Positions 25,928 to 35,711 of a stretch of 45,145 nt of DNA are shown in pieces. Source of the stretch: a bacterium (GTDB lineage: Bacteria; Electryoneota; Electryoneia; Electryoneales; Electryoneaceae); contig JAIOHU010000138.1 in NCBI GenBank assembly GCA_019912845.1, positions 1 through 45,145 on the forward strand. The letters are read 5' to 3'. The notes under the pieces are model-generated. The model worked only from the letters and a program-made list of their open reading frames with translations. It had not been told where the DNA came from and did no database searches. The position numbers and the translations under genes are program-made. Within the stretch, counting starts at the first letter, position 1. Each line of letters opens with the position of its first letter.

Positions 25928-26920
25928 ATGAAAATGAACAGGAACCTATTCGTACTGCTTGCCATTTTGATGATGGCTTTCTCTGTATCAGCGGAACTGG
26001 TTTTTCTTGAACCAACTCATAATAGACCAGCGAGGGGGCCTGTAATCGGGAACGACCTCGATGAATATAACGACAACTTCCTGCTGACGCGTGTCACTGG
26101 TGAAGCCGATTATTATCTGAGTTCGGGCGCAGAAGGTGATACCATGTGTGTAGTCTTCAATCCGGTGACCGAATGCTCGTTATATGCTGCTGAGATGCAA
26201 TTTTTTGCTGGTGGAAACCTGGAAGTGTTTGTCTGGGAATACAATATCGAGGCAGGTGAATTTGGTCAGGCACCTCCTCGCGGACAGAGCCCGGAATCTC
26301 CTCTTGGCGATATCATCTTCGGACCGTTCGAGACTCAAGTAACTGGTTCGATGGATTGGGAGCCCCTTTTTACTCCAAATGATATTCCCGACGAAGAAGG
26401 TTTTGATATCGGGGATGCTATGTTCGTTGTCGGATTTGTGAAAACTCAGGATGATGGCTTTCCTCAACCGCTTGCAGATGATGTTTCGCAACGCGGCTTT
26501 TGTTTTACCTGGTTCGGCGGCCCCTGGACTGAAGGCTATGATAATGTCTGGGGAAGCTATTCCTCCGATTTTAATGGCACCATCATTGAAATCATGATGC
26601 GAACCTGGGTGGGGTATTACGGTCAGATCCCGCCATTCATCAGTAATATGACAGCGTTATCAAATACTGTCAGTTTGGATAAGACTTGTGAAATTACAGT
26701 CGATATCGTTGACGATAATGGTTGGGATGGCGAGGATGAAGCGACACTTTATGTACGTAACAACTTCGAGGAAGCGGTTGCATACCCACTTGTCCCAACT
26801 GGAGAGGCTAACGAATTCATCGGTACGTTTGACCTTTCAGATTTCAACCTCGAGGAGCGTGATGAATTTCCTACTGGGTGGTTGCTGTTGATGATGAGGG
26901 GAACGAAAACTCGAATTTAG
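25928..26920 (+). pseudogene. Secreted multi-domain protein, 5' part before a frameshift
   Basis: N-terminal portion of a large exported protein with signal peptide MKMNRNLFVLLAILMMAFSVSA. ATG 25928 follows GGGAGG; ATG 25934 is an equally good alternative. About 300 residues of acidic beta-rich sequence follow, with no domain I can name, ending in an Ig-like segment (ISNMTALSNTVSLDKTCEITVDIVDDNG). At about 26865 the frame leaves the conserved sequence and stops at 26920 after unrelated residues (LLLMMRGTKTRI). The expected continuation (ISYWVVAVDDEGNENS) is in the adjacent frame, so one base, probably an A in GATGAATTT, is missing here. It is one gene with the next entry. Confidence 0.8.
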
Positions 26921-29514
26921 ATTTTATGGAGACTTTCAGAATTGTAAGATATGTCGATCCTGATCATGAAGTCTTGATCGTCCACGATGGTACTGAAGTG
27001 ATTGAAGAGGTGCTCACACATTATGTGGATGACAACAACATCAGTGCTGAAATATGGGACATGGATTTCCGTGAAGGGATCGATCGGGAATCTTTGATTG
27101 GTGGAAACTGGAACACAGTACTCTACTTTGCCTGGGGTTCTGAACTACCTACTCGTGAGTGGGAAGATTCACCTTTTGCTGCGGTGATTGAAGAAGGGAT
27201 GAATTTTGTTTTCAGTGATATGGATTATCTTTATGCAAATGGTGAGGATGAATTTCCTGAATTTGGGGCAGGAGATTTTGCTTTTGATGTCTTTGGCGTG
27301 ACTGGTGCGGTTAATGATCCAGCTCCAACCGATTCCATATTTGTCGGCAATGTAAATGATGTGCTGACGTGGAACTTTGCTGATACACCATATATTACTT
27401 ACCCGTACCTTCTCGGAGAGTGGTCAGACTTTATCACAAATTACGAACCTGATGTGATTCCGTTCTTCAGAGGTGAAGAACTTTGGAATGAACAAGCCAT
27501 TCGACGAACTGTAAACGGCCAGAAGTTCATTTATTTCGCATTCGATCCACTCTGTGCTGCCGAAAATCTTGAATTTAACAACTATTTTCCAACCGAACAG
27601 GCGGTCACCCTCCTCGACAATATTCTTGAATGGATGAACCCCACCGAACAGCCAGAACCGCATTTTGAACCAGTTGTTCCAACTGGTATTCCTTACTCAA
27701 TCGTCGTTGATGAAGCTACCTTCAGAGGTCAACCCATTGATATTCTAGATGAAATTGCCGTTTTCGATGGTAATCTTTGTGTAGGTGCTGAAGTAGTTTT
27801 TGGTGAATTGCCATTGGTCCTTACTGCTTATGAACAGGATCCCATGAATCCTTTTGAGCTTCCAGGATTTGTCGAAGGTAATCCTATTATTTACAAATTC
27901 TGGTTAGATGGGGAAGAGTTAGAAGTTTCGGCTTTTGCTTTGGAATATGTTGATGGTCATGGTGATGGATTTTTTGGAACGTTTCCCTTTACCGAAGTTC
28001 GCCTATCGGAAAGCCCAGAACAATACTTTGATCCGGTTGACCCAACCGGAATCTGGTATGCTTTTATTGTAAATGAGGCAACTTTTGAAGGTGAGGCTCT
28101 GGAACAGTTTGATGAGATTGCTGTTTTTGATAGTGACCTTTGTGTAGGTGCGACGACTGTAATTGGAGAATGGCCCATTGCATTCAGTGCTGTTGGATCA
28201 GATCCAGCCGGACTGCCCGGGTATGAGCCCGGTAACCCAATTTTATACAAATTCTGGATACATGGCGAAGAAGTAGAGGTTCCTGCTGTTGCACTGGAAT
28301 ATGTTGATGGACACGGTGATGGGATATTCGGCACATTGCCCTATGCTGAGGTTCGCCTCTCTGCAGAGGAAACTCTGACGGTGCCGCTAGAAGGAAATTA
28401 CTTTGAGTTGATATCCACGAATCTTATCCCACCCGACTTGGATGCTGTTGAGGTTTTCGGTGGTGTTGGCAATCTTGTTATCACCTATCAAAATAATGGA
28501 AGCGTCTTTATCCCCGGACAAAACCCAATTAACACCATTGGTGATATTGATGTCACTCAAGCCTACCGAATCTTCTGCGATCAGGATGATGATATCATTT
28601 TCCGAGGCGGGCAAATGGAACTGGACACCGAATATGATCTAGTAGCAAACCAGTGGAATTGGATTGGACATCCCTTCGATATTGCAAGGAATATCGTCGA
28701 AGCCTTTGCACCCATCAGAGATTTTATTCTGATCGTTCAGACTGATGATGGAGGAGTTTATCTCCCACAGCTTTTCGATCTCAACACCATTGGAGAGACC
28801 GGAGAGGGAGAGGGGTATTTTGTGTTTGTAAGCGAAGATGTAACCTTTGAATATCCACTCGATGACCCTGATGTTACCGCTCATACAAGCATTATTTCTG
28901 AACCTCCGCAACCTGTTGAAGGTACAGTCGAGGCTACTGGTCTTCCCTATGTCGTTCTAATTTCTACCGACAATGTGCCTGCTGATCAGAATATTGCCCT
29001 AATTAAAGTATTCGATGGCGATCTGCTTGTCGGTAGTGCTGTTGTAGATGGTGATGCGGACGCTATTCCTGTAATCACATGGGGTACATTACCCGGTTAT
29101 GATATTCCCGGTTTTGTTGAGGGTCATCGAATCAGGGTGGAGGTTTACGACTCAGAAGGAACACGACTCGGATCACAAAACGCTGACAGGAAATTTGGCG
29201 AGGGACCCTACGCCAATGCATCCATCACAGCCACAGATTTGATTCCCGGACAGTTTGCAGTGGAGGGAGCATACCCAAATCCATTTAATCCATCGGTGAC
29301 AGTTCCATTCGCTTTACCAGAAAATGGAATGGTTACGATATCCTTGTACAATGTGCTCGGTCAGAGAACCTATCAACTCAGTCAAAAATATGATGCGGGT
29401 CATCATAAATTCTTGCTGGCTGCAAAAAGCACTAATCTGGTGAGTGGTTTATATTTCCTCACATTCGAGTTTGAGGGGCAGAAAAACACTCAGAAAATTA
29501 TGCTGCTGAAGTAG
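26878..29514 (+). pseudogene. Secreted multi-domain protein, 3' part with sorting domain
   Basis: Continuation of the gene beginning at 25928, in the frame one base back. It opens with a domain resembling amidotransferase-like folds (DHEVLIVHDG, EEGMNFVFSDMDYLY). Two tandem modules of about 118 residues follow (27660-28012 and 28018-28372), each with PTGI-Y-VV-EATF, DEIAVFDG/S-LCVGA, GNPI-YKFW and LEYVDGHGDG, then a third, shorter relative (28918-29250). The middle has FELIST and WNWIGHPFD segments. The last ~80 residues are a type A sorting domain (AYPNPFNPSVTVPFALPENG, LYNVLGQRTY, SGLYFLTF, KIMLLK). The GTG at 26878 has no Shine-Dalgarno and is not a believable start. With the frameshift repaired, the product would be about 1195 residues. 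Confidence 0.85.
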
Positions 29515-29548
29515 GGGGTTGGTTTTCCTAACATCTATAAAATCATTG

Positions 29549-29594
29549 TCTTCCCGGATACCAGCTAACACAATGCTGGCATGACGCGGGAAGA
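29549..29594 (+). repeat. REP-like hairpin repeat, copy 3
   Basis: Inner stem CCAGC / GCTGG with loop TAACACAAT, as in copy 1. An outer 8-bp stem TCTTCCCG (29549-29556) / CGGGAAGA (29587-29594) makes one long imperfect hairpin. It lies 35 bp after the stop of the secreted protein gene, so it may also serve as a transcript end. Confidence 0.75.
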
Positions 29595-29653
29595 TAATAG
29601 ACTTTGGTTTCGGGTAGCTTGAAGCTTTAAATCGCTAACGGTATGAAACTCAC

Positions 29654-29687
29654 GAAAAATCCGCATGACCTTATGGCTATGCGGATT
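29654..29687 (-). terminator. Intrinsic terminator of the BFN-UVR gene
   Basis: On the minus strand a perfect 9-bp stem AATCCGCAT / ATGCGGATT is followed by a T run. It lies 34 bp after the stop at 29721. Confidence 0.85.
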
Positions 29688-29720
29688 ATCTTTGCTGGAT
29701 ATCTGGAAAAAATCTAGTTG

Positions 29721-30299
29721 CTAATTCTCTTCATTCCGTTGAGCTGGGGACTCTCCCGCCTCAGGGTCTTCGCTGAGGTCACGGATACGGTCTCGTAATT
29801 TTGCCGCCTCTTCATATTCTTCTGACTCGACCGCATCTTTCAGCTTTTTCTCAAGCTCTTCGAGACGGTCTTCCGCACTTATCGGCTCTGCCTGGGCGAT
29901 ATCTCCCTGCATACCCGCTTCCTTGAATATCTCAGGTGCAACATATACCGGGCTGTCAGTTTTTAATGCCAATGCGATTGCGTCACTCGGGCGGGCATCA
30001 ATCCGTTTTTCACCTTTGGAAGTCTGCAGATAGATCAAGGCATAAAACGTATTTTCTTTTAGTTCCGTTACTTCAACTTTTTTCACCGTCGCGGAAGAGG
30101 CTTCAATGATACTGTTAAACATATCATAGGTCAGGGGACGGACATATTTCATGCCCTGCAGGAGCAGGGAAATTGTGTGTGCTTCGGCTGCACCGATAAA
30201 TATCGGAAGCCACTGTTGACCCTCTTTTTCCTTAAGAATCACAACATATCCCTGAAAAGGGGGGCTGACTGATATTCCGGTGACTTCTACTGCAATCAT
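29721..30299 (-). CDS. Bifunctional nuclease (BFN/DUF151) domain protein with UVR motif
   Basis: The N-terminal ~135 residues form a BFN/DUF151 domain (VEVTGISVSPPFQGYVVILKE, LPIFIGAAEAHTI, RIDARPSDAIALALK). The C-terminal ~35 are a UVR helical hairpin (LEELEKKLKDAVESEEYEEA, AKLRDRIRDL) as in UvrB and UvrC. Plant BFN proteins have DNase and RNase activity; bacterial function is less clear, and the UVR motif suggests a protein partner in repair or an McsA-like interaction. I choose ATG 30299 (MIAVEVTG), the family-like start; ATG 30308 would add three residues. Upstream on the same strand is lexA, 274 bp away, so a damage response link is possible. It ends in its own terminator. Confidence 0.87.
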   Translation of the reverse strand: MIAVEVTGISVSPPFQGYVVILKEKEGQQWLPIFIGAAEAHTISLLLQGMKYVRPLTYDMFNSIIEASSATVKKVEVTELKENTFYALIYLQTSKGEKRIDARPSDAIALALKTDSPVYVAPEIFKEAGMQGDIAQAEPISAEDRLEELEKKLKDAVESEEYEEAAKLRDRIRDLSEDPEAGESPAQRNEEN

Positions 30300-30544
30300 G
30301 TAAACCATCCATTCATGTATAACGATCAAGACTGAGATTCAAAAACATTGTTGAAACAACGATGGGGATAATTCAACCAGTATAAGCAAAGCTGATTAGC
30401 TTGCTCACACAACTCTGTTGCAATCACTCCAGAGACGGTTGCCATCCCACACATTATTGACTTGCTTTAATATAGCAGGTGCGTCTCAATCAGTCAAGAA
30501 ATGTTATCTTCACTCGAATCCCAGTAGTAGATTATAAAGCCTGT

Positions 30545-30559
30545 TGTACCGTTTGTACA
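30545..30559. promoter_or_regulatory. TGTAC-N5-GTACA inverted repeat between lexA and the BFN gene
   Basis: Perfect 5-bp half-sites with a 5-bp spacer, 14 bp after the lexA stop and about 245 bp before the BFN start. The 11-mer CTGTTGTACYG overlapping its left half recurs at 31508-31518, about 236 bp upstream of lexA. It could be an operator shared by the two genes, perhaps for LexA itself; this is speculative. Confidence 0.3.
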
Positions 30560-30573
30560 CAACCAAGAATCAA

Positions 30574-31272
30574 CTAGATACGGCGATAAAGTCCGACCAC
30601 TTTTCCAAGGATACGAAAATCTGCGGCACCTTTTTCCACCTCGATATCTTTGAAGTCGGGGTTGTCCGGTTTCAGGATAATTCTGTCTTTTGCTGGATGG
30701 AAATATTTAACTGTCGCTTCATCGTTTATCAACGCAACGACTGTTTCGCCTCTCTCCGCTTTCTCCTGCACGCGACAGAAGACAACATCTCCGTCAAAAA
30801 TACCAGCACCCATCATGGAATTGCCTTTCACCCGTAACGCGAAGGTTTCCCCTCGAGGGGCGTAATCAGCATCCAGTGCAACATGAGATTCGATGTTCTG
30901 ATCAGCAAAAAGTGGCTCACCAGCAGCAACACGACCGAGCACCGGGATTTCAACAACCCGGCTGGTTCCGAGAACGGTTTCATTTAGTTCGACTGAACGA
31001 CCACGTCCTAGCGCATCACCACGTTGTATCGCCTCTTCCTGGTACACCTCTTTGGCAATTTTGGTCAGTTCAATCGCCCGGCTCTGATACTTGTGGCGAA
31101 TGATATAGCCCTTTTTTTCGAGGGCATCGAGTATACAACGGACTCCATTGGTCGAGCGTATCCCTTCGACAGCTCCAATCTCACGGAAAGTTGGAGGATA
31201 ACCCTGTTGACGTATTCCATCTGCGATAAGAAACAAAATGGAACGTTGCCGTTTGGTTAGTGATGTCGCCAT
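30574..31272 (-). CDS. lexA: LexA repressor
   Basis: SOS-response repressor and self-cleaving peptidase S24. The N-terminal winged helix reads KRQRSILFLIADGIRQQGYP then PTFREIG, close to the classic PPTxREI pattern. The autocleavage bond is A117-G118 (GRVAAGEP). The catalytic dyad is S152 (KGNSMMGAG) and K189 (DEATVKYF). At 232 residues it is about 30 longer than E. coli LexA, because of an extended hinge between the domains (about residues 70-107). A strong AAGGAGGT precedes the ATG. Cleavage triggered by RecA filaments should derepress its regulon; I could not identify an SOS box of a known type in its 276-bp upstream gap. Confidence 0.95.
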   Translation of the reverse strand: MATSLTKRQRSILFLIADGIRQQGYPPTFREIGAVEGIRSTNGVRCILDALEKKGYIIRHKYQSRAIELTKIAKEVYQEEAIQRGDALGRGRSVELNETVLGTSRVVEIPVLGRVAAGEPLFADQNIESHVALDADYAPRGETFALRVKGNSMMGAGIFDGDVVFCRVQEKAERGETVVALINDEATVKYFHPAKDRIILKPDNPDFKDIEVEKGAADFRILGKVVGLYRRI

Positions 31273-31548
31273 ACGACCTCCTTGATTTTAAAATGCTGCA
31301 ATTTAAATAGAGTAAAATTCGATTGGAGCAGAAGCGGGTTTGCCGATAACAGTATTGTCCGCTTCAGTCGATTCCATCCAGTTGGTTTTGTGTCCTGTCC
31401 CCTCACTCTCAACATAGCTGCTGCAAAGACAAACAGGGATTCACACTTTTCGAACTGGATCGACTGAAAAACGAAAACAAGTGCTGTTACTCAACAAACC
31501 ACTTTACCTGTTGTACTGAACATAAGATAACTAAACAAAGGTTTAACA

Positions 31549-31998
31549 TCAAGAGGTGGACTCTCGCTCCAGCATCAGGGTCACTGGACCATCATTGAGG
31601 AGTTCTACTTTCATGTGTGCGCCAAATACTCCCTCTTCAACGGGAAAACCTTCAACCCGCAACATCTGTGCGAATTTCCTGCAAAGCGGTTCTGCAATTT
31701 CGGGACGGGCTGCATGCGAATAGGAGGGACGTCTTCCCTTCCTTGCATCACCATATAGAGTAAACTGGCTGACCACCAGAATGGCTCCTTTGACATCGTG
31801 GAGGGAACGGTTCAGCTTGCCTTCTTCATCCTCATAAATCCTGATGTTAACGACTTTATTGCACATCCAGGCAAGCTCTTTTTCGGTGTCTGTTTCTCGT
31901 ATACCGACCAGCAGAAGTACGCCATCGCCTATTTTGGAGACAATCCTTTCTTCAACTGAAACCGAAGCGTGTGACACTTTTTGCAGCAATACCCGCAT
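31549..31998 (-). CDS. dtd: D-aminoacyl-tRNA deacylase
   Basis: Proofreading enzyme that hydrolyses D-amino acids (and glycine mis-attached to tRNA-Ala) from tRNA. At 149 residues it has the canonical length. Both invariant active-site motifs are present: SQFTLYGD (residues 77-84) and NDGPVT (135-140), the latter supplying the cross-subunit Gly-cisPro loop. It lies 21 bp downstream of dnaE on the same strand and is probably co-transcribed with it. Confidence 0.96.
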   Translation of the reverse strand: MRVLLQKVSHASVSVEERIVSKIGDGVLLLVGIRETDTEKELAWMCNKVVNIRIYEDEEGKLNRSLHDVKGAILVVSQFTLYGDARKGRRPSYSHAARPEIAEPLCRKFAQMLRVEGFPVEEGVFGAHMKVELLNDGPVTLMLERESTS

Positions 31999-32019
31999 AT
32001 TAATACTCGTGTGTCCGAT

Positions 32020-35000
32020 TTAATTTGTGACGTGTAACTTTAGCGCATCTTTTCCCAGGATAACTTCCAACCTGCTGAACAGTTCTGGGTCCGGGGCTAT
32101 TTTGTACCTTTTGCACTTCAAGGTGTAGCTTCCGTTATCATTGCTTGAAAAAACGAAACGAACACTGGCATCACCAGGATAAGCCTGTATCTCTTTTTCT
32201 ATCGCAAGCACGCTTTTCCCTGATACATCTTCATGTATGACAATATCCAGTCCTCGAATCATCTTCTCGATAGCATTCGTCAAAGTGTAGACTTCTTCAA
32301 CAATCAGTTCGTTGCCATTTTCACGTTTTTGTAATCGTGCGTGAATGAGCACAGGATTTTCTGTTTGCAGGTCTTCTTTCAAACGTTCGTAAGTCTTGGG
32401 AAAAACGATGAAATTAACTGGTCCAGTGAGGTCTTCAAACTTTCCCCTTCCCATCGGTGGCCCCTTGCGAGTCGGGCGTTTTTCAACATGAGTGAGCAGC
32501 CCGGCAATCGTTAGATTGCTTTCGGCTTCGCATCTGTCCAAATCGGCAACTGTCGAGGTGGAGAGTGCACGTATTTCCTTCTTGTACTTCAACAATGGGT
32601 GACCGGAAAAATAGACTCCGACAAGGTTTTTCTCGTTCGCGAGACGTTGATGTGAGGGGATATCCTCAACATTCGGTAGTGTCGGACGTGGCAGCGAAAC
32701 CGTGCCACTCTCCTCTCCAAAAATACTGACCTGCCCATTGGATTTTTCCTGACGTAATTGGTGGGCATATTGTAATGCCTGATCCAATACGTGCAAGTGT
32801 TGTCCTCGATGCCCTTCCAGACTGTCGGTCGCACCTGCATTTATCAGGTTTTCAAGCACTCTGCGATTCACGAGGGGGCTATCCACCTGTGCAACCAGGT
32901 CAAATAAATCCCGGAATTTCCCATATACATCGCGTGCTCCCAGGATCGCCTGTATCGCTGAACCTCCCACATTCTTTATCGCGACCAGACCAAATCGGAC
33001 AGAACCATCGTCTGTGACCGTAAAATCTTCTTCTGACTCATTCACATCCGGCGGCAAAACCTTGACATTCATACGTCTGCATTCATCCAGGAAGAGCACA
33101 AGTTCATCAGTGTTGCTTTGGCGAGTCGTCATACTGGCAGCCATAAATTCGGAAGGGTAGCGTGCCTTAAGGTATCCTGTCTGGTAGGCTACAAGAGCAT
33201 AACCTGCTGCGTGAGATTTGTTGAAGCCGTACTTTGCGAATCGTTCTATTAACTCCCAAATTGCTTTAGCGGTTTTTTCGTTGATTTCCCGTTTGGCACA
33301 CCCTTCGACAAATTCAGGCATCAACTCTGCCATCAATTTCTCTTTTTTCTTACCCATGGCACGGCGTAAAACATCCGCACGTCCGAGGCTCATCCCGGCA
33401 ACCAGGTTCGCGATCTTCATGACCTGTTCCTGGTATACAATAACCCCATAGGTTTCATCGAGAATCTCTGCCAGTTTCTGGTGGAGGTAGGTGATTCGTT
33501 GACGTCCATGTTTACGGTTGATGAAGTCATCAATGAACTCCATTGGGCCCGGACGGTATAATGCATTCATCGCGATAAGGTCTTCAAGACGTTCTGGTTT
33601 CAGTTTGATCAAATTTTCCCGCATACCACCCGATTCAAACTGAAAAATGCCAATGGTTTCACCATTGCTGAATAATTCATACGTCTTGGGGTCATCCAAT
33701 GGGATTTTTTCAAGATCGACTTCACCATGACGGCGTTTTATCAAGTTGAGCGTTCTCTCCAGGATGGTCAGCGTTTTCAGCCCGAGAAAGTCTACTTTGA
33801 GCAAGCCCATCTTCTCCACATTCCCCATATCAAACTGTGTGCATGGGTCGCCTTCGGCTGCTTTATATAGCGGTACGAGTTCCTGGATGGGTTGAGGGGT
33901 GATCACTACGCCAGCAGCGTGAATCCCGGCATTACGGATAGTTCCTTCGAGCAGTAAAGCCTGCTCAATCAAATCTTTGTATTGATCGCGACTTTCCACA
34001 AGTTCCCGCAAATCTTTTGTTTCCTTCAGGGCACTTTCAAGGGTGACCTTAGGACCATCCGGTATTTTTTTGGCGATTGCATCCACCTCGTGCAGAGGTA
34101 TACCCATCACACGTCCCACATCACGAACCACGCCCTTGCTCAACATTCTGCCGAATGTGATAATCTGGCTGACAGAATCATCGCCATAGGTACGGCGGAC
34201 ATATTCAATGACTTCGCTGCGGCGTGTATCAGAAAAATCGACATCGATGTCTGGATAACTTTCGCGCTCGGGATTGATGAACCTTTCAAAGAGCAGATCA
34301 TAACGAAGCGGATCGATGTTTGTGATGCCCACCAGATAACTTACCAGGCTCCCTGCAGCGCTACCGCGTCCCGGACCAACCGGGATATTCTTTGAACGAG
34401 CGTAGTCGATGAAGTCACGAACGATCAGAAAATAACTCGACAGCTTCTTGTTGACGATTACCGTCATCTCGTCGCGTAAACGTTGTTCCACGACTTCCGT
34501 TACCTCGGAATATCTTTTGGGCAAGCCTTGACGACAGAGGTCCCAGAGATAATCCTCGTCATTTTTGTACCCATCAGGAAGCGGGAAGGTCGGAAAATGC
34601 TTTTGCTTAAAATCAAACTTGAGGTCAACTTTTTCTGCGATTTCCAAGGTGTTGTCAAGCGCTTCTGGTATCTCAGGAAAAAGCCTGAGCATCTCCTGCC
34701 GGTCTTTCAGGTAAAATTCTTCGCCTGTAAAACGCCAACGGTTGGGATCGTGATAATCACTGCGTGTCTGGACACAGAGCAGAAGATCATGAGGTACTGC
34801 ATGCTTCTTTGAGAGGTAGTGGGAATCGTTGGTCATAACCAACTTTGAGCCCAAACGTGGTGCATTTTCGACGAGGAACTTTGCTACCTGCTCTTCTTCG
34901 GGAAGACCGTGGTTTTGCAGTTCAAGGTAAAAATCCTCTCCAAACATATCTTTGTGATACTCGAGGAGTTTGTAGGCTTCATCCTCTCCACCCGTGAGAA

Positions 35001-35445
35001 GTGTTTGGCTGATATGGCTTTGTATACAACCACTGAGACATATCAATCCTTCGCTATGGCTCTCAAGTATGTCATAATCAATACGCGGTTTTTTGTAAAA
35101 ACCCTCCAGGTACCCTGCAGAAGAGAGTTTTATCAGGTTCTTCCAACCTGTATGGTTTTTGGCTAAAACCACCAAATGGTAGATGGTCTGTTCTTTGCCG
35201 TACAGGTTTTTGCCGCGATCCGTTCTTTTCCCGGCAGTAAGATATAGTTCGCAGCCAATAATCGGTTTTATGTTGTTTTTTTCAGCCTGAGTGTAAAAGT
35301 CGATTGCACCGCAGAGGTTTCCATGGTCAGTCATTGCGACTGCCGGCATCTCCATTTTTGCGGCACCTTCGCATAAGTCTTTTACCTTGGTAGCACCATC
35401 GAGGAAGCTGTAATCTGTATGATTATGTAAATGGACAAAGCTCAT
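32020..35445 (-). CDS. dnaE: DNA polymerase III alpha subunit
   Basis: Replicative DNA polymerase, family C, 1141 residues (E. coli DnaE is 1160). In order: an N-terminal PHP domain (FVHLHNHTDYSFLDGATK), the palm with PDIDVDFSD near residue 400 carrying two catalytic aspartates and LKVDFLGLKTL carrying the third, GPGRGSAAGSLVSYLVGI, fingers, the helix-hairpin-helix and beta-binding region, and a C-terminal OB fold (LTIAGLLTHVEKRPTRKG). The PHP metal ligands look conserved at the start, as in proofreading-competent PHP domains, though I did not check all nine. The start ATG is preceded by GGAG at a suitable distance. First gene of dnaE > dtd. Confidence 0.97.
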   Translation of the reverse strand: MSFVHLHNHTDYSFLDGATKVKDLCEGAAKMEMPAVAMTDHGNLCGAIDFYTQAEKNNIKPIIGCELYLTAGKRTDRGKNLYGKEQTIYHLVVLAKNHTGWKNLIKLSSAGYLEGFYKKPRIDYDILESHSEGLICLSGCIQSHISQTLLTGGEDEAYKLLEYHKDMFGEDFYLELQNHGLPEEEQVAKFLVENAPRLGSKLVMTNDSHYLSKKHAVPHDLLLCVQTRSDYHDPNRWRFTGEEFYLKDRQEMLRLFPEIPEALDNTLEIAEKVDLKFDFKQKHFPTFPLPDGYKNDEDYLWDLCRQGLPKRYSEVTEVVEQRLRDEMTVIVNKKLSSYFLIVRDFIDYARSKNIPVGPGRGSAAGSLVSYLVGITNIDPLRYDLLFERFINPERESYPDIDVDFSDTRRSEVIEYVRRTYGDDSVSQIITFGRMLSKGVVRDVGRVMGIPLHEVDAIAKKIPDGPKVTLESALKETKDLRELVESRDQYKDLIEQALLLEGTIRNAGIHAAGVVITPQPIQELVPLYKAAEGDPCTQFDMGNVEKMGLLKVDFLGLKTLTILERTLNLIKRRHGEVDLEKIPLDDPKTYELFSNGETIGIFQFESGGMRENLIKLKPERLEDLIAMNALYRPGPMEFIDDFINRKHGRQRITYLHQKLAEILDETYGVIVYQEQVMKIANLVAGMSLGRADVLRRAMGKKKEKLMAELMPEFVEGCAKREINEKTAKAIWELIERFAKYGFNKSHAAGYALVAYQTGYLKARYPSEFMAASMTTRQSNTDELVLFLDECRRMNVKVLPPDVNESEEDFTVTDDGSVRFGLVAIKNVGGSAIQAILGARDVYGKFRDLFDLVAQVDSPLVNRRVLENLINAGATDSLEGHRGQHLHVLDQALQYAHQLRQEKSNGQVSIFGEESGTVSLPRPTLPNVEDIPSHQRLANEKNLVGVYFSGHPLLKYKKEIRALSTSTVADLDRCEAESNLTIAGLLTHVEKRPTRKGPPMGRGKFEDLTGPVNFIVFPKTYERLKEDLQTENPVLIHARLQKRENGNELIVEEVYTLTNAIEKMIRGLDIVIHEDVSGKSVLAIEKEIQAYPGDASVRFVFSSNDNGSYTLKCKRYKIAPDPELFSRLEVILGKDALKLHVTN

Positions 35446-35711
35446 TATCAGTACTCCAACAAAATATGTAAGGGTTGCGAGAGAGGTTGAATTGGCACTA
35501 AACGGTTAATTGTTATTAACTTAGATGTTTGACGCACATGAAGCGTGGCATAGATTCAGTATAGTAAGTTGAATGAGAAAAATCGAGGGGGAACTTTTGA
35601 TCAGATAACAAAATCGGCTATTTGAGTACTCCCGAAACGGGTATCTCGAGTGTGAGTAGATAGTTAGATCGACTCTTGTGAAAGGAGTGTTTTAAAATGT
35701 TTGTTGACCAG

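Noticed and set aside
26878-29514. The 3' part of the secreted protein as an independent gene
   Set aside because: No signal peptide, no Shine-Dalgarno, and sequence continuity with the preceding frame across a one-base shift.
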